A DNA stretch of 64,000 nucleotides from Saccharothrix sp. ALI-22-I (lineage in GTDB: Bacteria; Actinomycetota; Actinomycetes; Mycobacteriales; Pseudonocardiaceae), in contig NZ_MTQP01000052.1 in the NCBI RefSeq assembly GCF_001984175.1, positions 92,767 to 156,766 of the forward strand, in the 5' to 3' direction. The position numbers and the translations under genes were made by a program. This document shows positions 59,707 through 64,000 of the stretch, in pieces. Each line of letters opens with the position of its first letter. The stretch's first letter is position 1. The notes under the pieces were generated by a model. It saw only the letters and a program-made list of their open reading frames with translations. It was not told where the DNA came from and made no database searches.

Positions 59707-60581
59707 CCCCCGATTGTGCTCCCGGCCATGCCGGTCAGCACACCGGCTGACAGGGCGCGCTGGGCGTCCTCCCGGTACTTGAGGACGGCGCCGAGCGTGG
59801 TGGCCGCGGTTTCCGCGTCCAGTTCCGTGCGGCCGAGGGTGAGCAGGGCTTCCGCCCAGTCGAGGGACTCGGCCACGCCCGGTGGTTTGAGCAGGTCCAG
59901 CGCGCGCAGGCGTCGGACGGCACTCGCGACCTGGTGTGCCAGGCGTTCGCTGACGCCGGGCAGCCTGCGGCGCAGGATGGCGACCTCGCGGGCCAGGTCG
60001 GGGTGTTCCAGCCAGTGGTAGAGGCAGCGGCGCTTGAGCGCGTCGTGCACTTCGCGGGTGCGGTTGGAGGTGAGCACGACCAGCGGCGGGGTGGGGGCGG
60101 TGATGCGGCCGAGTTCGGGGATGGTCACGGAGTTCTCGCTCAGCACCTCCAACAGGAACGCCTCGAACTCGTCGTCCGCCCGGTCCACCTCGTCGACCAG
60201 CAGCACGCACGGCGCGTCTTCGAGGGCTTGGAGGAGGGGGCGGGCAAGGAGGAAACGGCGGGTGTAGAGGGAGGCCTCGGCTTCGTCCACGTCCACCGGT
60301 CCGGCCGCTTCGAGGGCCCTGAGGTGCAGTAGTTGGCGGGGGAAGTCCCAGTCGTAGAGGGCCTGGGTGGCGTCGATGCCTTCGTGGCACTGGAGCCGGA
60401 TCAGCGGCAGGTCCAACGCTCGGGCCAACGCCACCGCAAGGGACGTCTTGCCGGTGCCCGGTTCGCCCTCGCAGAACAGCGGCCGGTGCATGTTCAGCGC
60501 CAGGTAGGCCGCAGTCGCGATACCCGCGTCCGGCAGGTAGCCGACGCGGTCCAGCGCTTCGGCAAGCTCCTCTGGCGTCAC
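59703..60581 (-). CDS. coxD: MoxR-family AAA+ ATPase (CoxD-like)
   Basis: 292 residues. Walker A GEPGTGKTSLAVALA near 39-53, Walker B VLLVDEVDRAD near 125, sensor 1 LVVLTSNRTREVHDALKRRCLYHWLEHP, all MoxR hallmarks. Partner of CoxE in metal-site assembly of CO dehydrogenase-type enzymes. GTG 60581 with GGAGG, overlapping the AraC stop by four bases. The frame continuing to 61280 is out of phase with the real upstream gene. Confidence 0.92.
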   Translation of the reverse strand: MTPEELAEALDRVGYLPDAGIATAAYLALNMHRPLFCEGEPGTGKTSLAVALARALDLPLIRLQCHEGIDATQALYDWDFPRQLLHLRALEAAGPVDVDEAEASLYTRRFLLARPLLQALEDAPCVLLVDEVDRADDEFEAFLLEVLSENSVTIPELGRITAPTPPLVVLTSNRTREVHDALKRRCLYHWLEHPDLAREVAILRRRLPGVSERLAHQVASAVRRLRALDLLKPPGVAESLDWAEALLTLGRTELDAETAATTLGAVLKYREDAQRALSAGVLTGMAGSTIGG

Positions 60582-61294
60582 GCCTCCGAGCGTAAGCGCC
60601 GGTAGCGGCCCGGCGCCGTCCCGTAAGCCCGCTTGAACGCTGCCGCGAACGCGAACTCCGAGGTGTAGCCGACCTCTTTGGCGATGGTGGCCAGCGGTGC
60701 GTCGGTGTGCTTCAGGAGGCGGGCGGCGGTGGTCATGCGCCACCAGGTCAGGTAGGTCAGCGGGGGTTGGCCGACGAGAGTGGTGAAGCGTTTGGCGAAC
60801 GGTGCGCGGGACAGGCCGGCGGTGGCGGCGAGTTTCGCCACCGTCCACGGGTGCGCGGGGTCGCGGTGGATGTGGTGCAGGGCAGTTGCGGTGACCGGGT
60901 CGTTCAGTGCCGCCGCCCAGCCGCTGGTGGTGTGGGTCGGTCCGGTGAACCAGGTGCGCAGCAGGTAGAGCAGGAGCGTGTCGAGCAGGGACGGCACCAG
61001 GGCGTCGGAACCGAGACGCGGGTGTTCGAGTTCGCCGGCCAGGAGGGTGACGGCGGCGTGCAGCTCGGGGCCGGAGACCAGCACGGTGTCCGGTAGGTCG
61101 CGCAGCAGCGGGTGGACGTGCTCCAGCTCGTACGCCCCGCACAACGTGACCGTGGTCGGGTTGGCGGGCGTGGGGTGGTCGGCGGCGAAGTCCGGGGCGT
61201 TCGGGTCGCACGCTTCGCTGGTCAACGGGGTGGTCGGACTGTCCGCGAGGGCGTGACCCCCGAACGCCGAGGTGGCACACCTGGGCGGCGTCAC
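60578..61294 (-). CDS. AraC-family regulator, N-terminally truncated
   Basis: 238 residues from the possible GTG 61294. The C-terminal two-HTH AraC domain is intact (PWTVAKLAATAGLSRAPFAKRFTTLVGQPPLTYLTWWRM and PLATIAKEVGYTSEFAFAAAFKRAYGTAPGRYR). Relatives of this cupin-AraC type are about 300 residues; here the sensing cupin is cut, recognisable sequence starting only at GHALADSPTTPL (about 61250). The upstream side is the 3' part of a divergent oxidoreductase gene. May still be expressed, as its stop overlaps moxR (GTGA), but probably without ligand control. Confidence 0.75.
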   Translation of the reverse strand: MTPPRCATSAFGGHALADSPTTPLTSEACDPNAPDFAADHPTPANPTTVTLCGAYELEHVHPLLRDLPDTVLVSGPELHAAVTLLAGELEHPRLGSDALVPSLLDTLLLYLLRTWFTGPTHTTSGWAAALNDPVTATALHHIHRDPAHPWTVAKLAATAGLSRAPFAKRFTTLVGQPPLTYLTWWRMTTAARLLKHTDAPLATIAKEVGYTSEFAFAAAFKRAYGTAPGRYRRLRSEA

Positions 61295-61499
61295 AGTCTC
61301 AGCGGTCCTGAGCGACGCACCCGACGCACACTTCATCACCCGCTTCGACGCCACCCGGCTCACCGCGTTGGTGCGGCTGGTCGATGAGGGTGCGGTCGTG
61401 CTCGACATCTCCGAGCGCCACGGCCTGGCCGACCTACCCGAGATCCACCGCCGCGCCGAAGCGGGAGACCTCAGGGGCAAAGTCCTAGTGAAACCCTGA
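61272..61499 (+). pseudogene. 3' fragment of a zinc-type alcohol dehydrogenase/quinone reductase gene
   Basis: 75 residues matching only the C-terminal end of medium-chain NADP-dependent oxidoreductases: DATRLTALVRLVDEGAVVLDISERHGLADLPEIHRRAEAGDLRGKVLVKP. The Rossmann and catalytic domains, about 230 residues, are absent. The gene fragment abuts the truncated AraC gene head to head at about 61260-61275, so one deletion removed the 5' ends of both divergent genes and their promoters. Confidence 0.7.
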
Positions 61500-61570
61500 G
61501 AACAGCGCTCCGGGGGAAGTCAGGGTGCGTCCCCGATGTCCCGAACGGCCTGGCGGAGCACTCTTGGGAT

Positions 61571-61804
61571 ATGACGAACGACGTGCTCAACCAGGCCACC
61601 GACAAGGTCAAGAAGCTCCGCCGCAGCCGCAACGACAAGATGGTCGCGGGCGTGTGCGGCGGCCTCGCCAAGCTCCTCGGCGTGGACGCGGCGTTGCTGC
61701 GCATCCTGCTGGTCGCCGCGACCCTCTTCGGGTTCGGCGCCGGCGCCATCCTCTACCTCGCGGCGTGGATCCTCATGCCCGAAGAGACCGCAGAGACCAT
61801 CTAA
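61571..61804 (+). CDS. PspC-domain membrane protein
   Basis: 77 residues: basic N-terminus, then SRNDKMVAGVCGGLAKLLGVDAALLRILLVAATLFGFGAGAILYLAAWILMPEE, the full PspC domain with a membrane helix. Small actinobacterial PspC proteins are involved in envelope stress or unknown roles. Its TAA (61802-61804) overlaps the convergent hexosaminidase TAG in the shared CTAA. Confidence 0.9.
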   Translation: MTNDVLNQATDKVKKLRRSRNDKMVAGVCGGLAKLLGVDAALLRILLVAATLFGFGAGAILYLAAWILMPEETAETI

Positions 61805-63150
61805 CGGGGGAAGCCGGGCACTCCAGGGAGCGCCTGCCACGGCCGGGGGCCGTCAAGGGGGCGGTACTCGACGCCGAGCGCGTCGAGCCGCGGCAGGTGG
61901 TGCTCGGCCAGCCGGGTCAGGAATTCCGCCTCGTCACGGGCGACGGGGCTCCACACGACCTCGGCGAACGCGCTCAACCGGGGGAAGGCGGCGTAGTCCA
62001 GCCGCCTCGGCGAGTCGAGGTGTTCGGTCCACAGGTTCGCCTGCGCGCCGAGCACCCGGTCCGCCGCCGCGGGCTCGTACCGGTACACGTCCTCCAGGGT
62101 GGTGACCGTGCCGACGGGGATCGGCTCGGCGGGGTGGTCGGACTGCCGGTAGTCCAGGTAGACGTGCTTCTCCGGGCACATCACCACGTCGTGGCCGCGT
62201 TCCAACGCGGTCAGGCCGGCGTCCTCGCCCCGCCACGACGCGATGACGGTCCGGCTCGGCAAAGGCCCGACGCCCAACACCTCGTCCCACCCGAACGGCC
62301 GCCGCCCGCGTTGCCGCAGGTACTGGGCGATCCGACGGACGAACCGACCGTCACCGGCCTCCGCCTCGTCACCGCCCAACCCGACGACCTCGCCGGGGAA
62401 GACGTCCAGCACCTCGTCGAACACCTGCCGGTAGAAGTCCACAGTGGACTCGTCGGCCTTGAGCACGTTGGGGTTGATGCCCCAGTCCGTCCACACCTCC
62501 CCGCCCGACACGCCCAGCTCCGGGTACGCCGCGATGGCCGCCTGGCTGTGCCCCGGCACGTCGATCTCCGGCACCACCGTGATGTGCCGCAGCGCCGCGT
62601 ACGCGACGACTTCACGCAGGTCGTCCTGGGTGTAGTAGCCGCCGTGCGGACGCCCGGCCATGCCGCCGGACCGCCGGTCGCCGAACCGCGAGTCGGGCCG
62701 CCAGCCGCCGATCTCGTGCAGCCGGGGGAACTTCAGCGACTCGAACCGCCAGCCCTGGTCGTCGGTCAGGTGCAGGTGCAGCACGTTGAGCTTGTGCACG
62801 GCCAGCAGGTCGACGTACCGCAGCAGGTCGTGCTTGGGCAGGAAGTGCCGCGCCACGTCCAGCATCACGCCGCGCCACGCGAACCGCGGGTGGTCCTCCA
62901 CCTCGCACACCGGCAACGCCACCCGCACGGGCGCGACGGAACGGAACGCCGCCGGCCCGCTCAGCTGCCGCACCGTCTGCCGCGCGTAGAACTCCCCCGC
63001 GTCGTCGGAAGCCCACACCCGCACGCCGTCGGGCGTCACCGACAGCCGGTAGCCCTCCGCAGGCCCTGTCACCCGCTCGACGTGGACCGTGCCGTCGAAC
63101 GAGATCTCGCCGTCACCCCTGGTGAACGACACCGGACGGGGCAGGATCAC
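61801..63150 (-). CDS. Beta-N-acetylhexosaminidase (GH20), cytosolic
   Basis: 449 residues: N-terminal GH20b-like domain, catalytic TIM barrel from about residue 105 (PRFAWRGVMLDVARHFLPKHDLLRYVDLLAVHKLNVLHLHLTDDQGWR), the catalytic pair in GLGGDEAE, and WTEHLDSPRRLDYAAFPRLSAFAEVVW. No signal peptide, so it acts on imported chitobiose or other N-acetylglucosamine oligosaccharides. GTG 63150 overlaps the sugar permease stop (GTGA), which links it to the transporter as in DasABC-type chitobiose uptake. Confidence 0.9.
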   Translation of the reverse strand: MILPRPVSFTRGDGEISFDGTVHVERVTGPAEGYRLSVTPDGVRVWASDDAGEFYARQTVRQLSGPAAFRSVAPVRVALPVCEVEDHPRFAWRGVMLDVARHFLPKHDLLRYVDLLAVHKLNVLHLHLTDDQGWRFESLKFPRLHEIGGWRPDSRFGDRRSGGMAGRPHGGYYTQDDLREVVAYAALRHITVVPEIDVPGHSQAAIAAYPELGVSGGEVWTDWGINPNVLKADESTVDFYRQVFDEVLDVFPGEVVGLGGDEAEAGDGRFVRRIAQYLRQRGRRPFGWDEVLGVGPLPSRTVIASWRGEDAGLTALERGHDVVMCPEKHVYLDYRQSDHPAEPIPVGTVTTLEDVYRYEPAAADRVLGAQANLWTEHLDSPRRLDYAAFPRLSAFAEVVWSPVARDEAEFLTRLAEHHLPRLDALGVEYRPLDGPRPWQALPGVPGFPR

Positions 63151-63992
63151 GACTTCACCGCCCCGGCCAGCCCCGCGACCAGGCGCCGCTGCACCAGGAT
63201 GAAGAACACCAGCACCGGAATGGTCATCAACGTCGAACCGGCCATGATCGCCCCCCAGTCGTTCTGATCGGGTTTCACGAACACCTGCAACGCCAGCGGC
63301 AGCGTCTGGTTCTCCGCCGCCGAGATGATGAACGTCTTCGCGAACAGGAAGTCGTTCCACGCGTGGATGAACGACAACACGCTCGTCGCCACCAACCCCG
63401 GCGCCACCAGCGGGAACAGCACCGACCACAGGAACCTGGACCGGGACGCGCCGTCCAGCGTGGCCGCCTCCTCCAACTCCACCGGCACCGCCGCGACGAA
63501 CCCGCGCAGCATCCAGATCGCGAACGGCAGGCTGAACGCCAGGTGCACCAGCACCAGCGAACCGAGGTGGTTGAGCCCGAACACCGGCGCCACGTCCCGC
63601 ACCGACTGCATGAGGAAGAACAGCGGGATGGTCAACGCCTCGACCGGCACCATCTGCACCACCAGCAGCATGATCAGCAACGTGGTGCGGCTGCGGAACC
63701 GGAACCTGGTCAGCGCGGTGGCCGCGAGGAACGAGATCAGCAGGCTCAGCAGCACCACCGCGACCGCCACCACGATGCTGTTGAGCAGGTAGCGGCCGAA
63801 GCTCTGCACGGTCAGCGCCCGCACGAAGCTGTCCAGCGTCGGCGCGAGGGTCCACGGCCGCGGATCGGTCGAGATCACCTCCGCGTCCGGTTTCAACGCC
63901 GTCAGCACCATCCAGTACAGCGGGAACGCCACGACGGCCGCGATGACGACCGTGACGCCTTCCGCGATACCCCGCGACACACGCCGGTTCAC
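63147..63992 (-). CDS. Carbohydrate ABC transporter permease (MalG/DasC-like)
   Basis: 281 residues, six membrane helices, with the EAA loop EEAATLDGASRSRFLWSVLFPLVAPGL near 188-214 that contacts the ATPase. Second permease of a CUT1-type sugar importer; the coupled GH20 gene suggests chitobiose or another GlcNAc sugar. GTG 63992. The sequence 63989-64000 encodes EAL-stop in another frame, evidently the end of the first permease (GTGA overlap), whose body is beyond the window. Confidence 0.92.
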   Translation of the reverse strand: MNRRVSRGIAEGVTVVIAAVVAFPLYWMVLTALKPDAEVISTDPRPWTLAPTLDSFVRALTVQSFGRYLLNSIVVAVAVVLLSLLISFLAATALTRFRFRSRTTLLIMLLVVQMVPVEALTIPLFFLMQSVRDVAPVFGLNHLGSLVLVHLAFSLPFAIWMLRGFVAAVPVELEEAATLDGASRSRFLWSVLFPLVAPGLVATSVLSFIHAWNDFLFAKTFIISAAENQTLPLALQVFVKPDQNDWGAIMAGSTLMTIPVLVFFILVQRRLVAGLAGAVKS

Positions 63993-64000
63993 AGCGCCTC
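63989..64000 (-). CDS. 3' end of the preceding sugar permease gene (partial)
   Basis: Only three codons and a TGA (Glu-Ala-Leu-stop) are in the window. The GTGA overlap with the DasC-like gene, the usual operon order and the coupling seen throughout support this reading; the identity is inference. Confidence 0.4.
   Translation of the reverse strand, partial: EAL

Noticed and set aside
61295..61480. AraC regulator starting at 61480
   Set aside because: That part is antisense to the oxidoreductase fragment, low in hydrophobic residues and unlike any cupin domain.

Overview
The window is chromosomal DNA of a high-GC filamentous actinomycete, most likely order Pseudonocardiales (Saccharothrix/Actinosynnema/Lentzea type). 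The reasons are the GC-rich codon use with many GTG and some TTG starts, actinobacterial families (DUF2530, DUF2537, DUF2771, DUF3027, DUF397/XRE pairs, a cvn 'conservon', LppU-like proteins, Rpf), and a gene order that in my recollection matches Mycobacterium tuberculosis Rv0861c-Rv0882. No rRNA, tRNA, CRISPR array, phage or intact insertion sequence was seen, and no biosynthetic gene cluster.

Layout. 1-3.4 kb: a heterodimeric ABC exporter, cut at the left edge. 3.4-6.6 kb: DUF2537 protein, SpoU-type RNA methyltransferase and a GCS2-type ligase. 6.7-7.7 kb: SnoaL-like protein divergent from a MarR regulator over a dense operator cluster. 8.0-10.1 kb: ABC-F ATPase plus a small partner. 10.4-14.5 kb: likely operon of NCS2 purine permease, MarR, EntS-like MFS exporter and FetB-like permease, with an iron-box-like palindrome at its 3' end. 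14.6-22.4 kb: DUF2530, a 954-residue Hsp90/sacsin-like ATPase coupled to DUF3027, a lipoprotein glutamine cyclotransferase, an MFS protein, DUF2771 and a cold-shock protein. 22.4-28.3 kb: small housekeeping genes (HAD phosphatases, TetR, MarR, oxidoreductase, YccF, VOC, phosphoesterase) and one frame-broken small gene. 28.3-32.2 kb: molybdenum cofactor genes moaA-moaD and moaC-mog-moaE around an Rpf/LysM protein with a Crp-type site upstream. 32.2-37.2 kb: malic enzyme, a small protein, a 3'-5' exonuclease and the large partner of XPB helicase.

37.3-46.9 kb separates that partner from XPB itself (46978-48639). It holds a secreted His/Trp-rich repeat protein, the conservon cvnABCD, a divergent NMT1-type solute-binding lipoprotein and three tandem LppU-like proteins plus the remnant of a fourth. 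48.6-51.9 kb: XRE/DUF397 regulatory pair and menC. 51.9-61.5 kb: a minus-strand molybdenum hydroxylase operon (truncated AraC regulator, MoxR ATPase, CoxE, XdhC, CoxS, CoxL, CoxM, CoxG, CapA lipoprotein) whose regulator end carries a deletion scar. 61.5-64 kb: PspC protein and a GH20 hexosaminidase with a sugar ABC permease running off the right edge.

The Moco genes at 28-32 kb can make the cofactor needed by the CoxL-type enzyme at 54-57 kb. Most operons show 4-base ATGA/GTGA overlaps. The most unusual features are two families of structured 3' intergenic elements, each with conserved flanks and hairpins that differ in sequence but keep their pairing (7915-8007 with 15019-15110; 26924-26953 with 32196-32226), a 50-bp direct repeat (18805-18907) and a perfect 24-bp inverted repeat (26785-26842).
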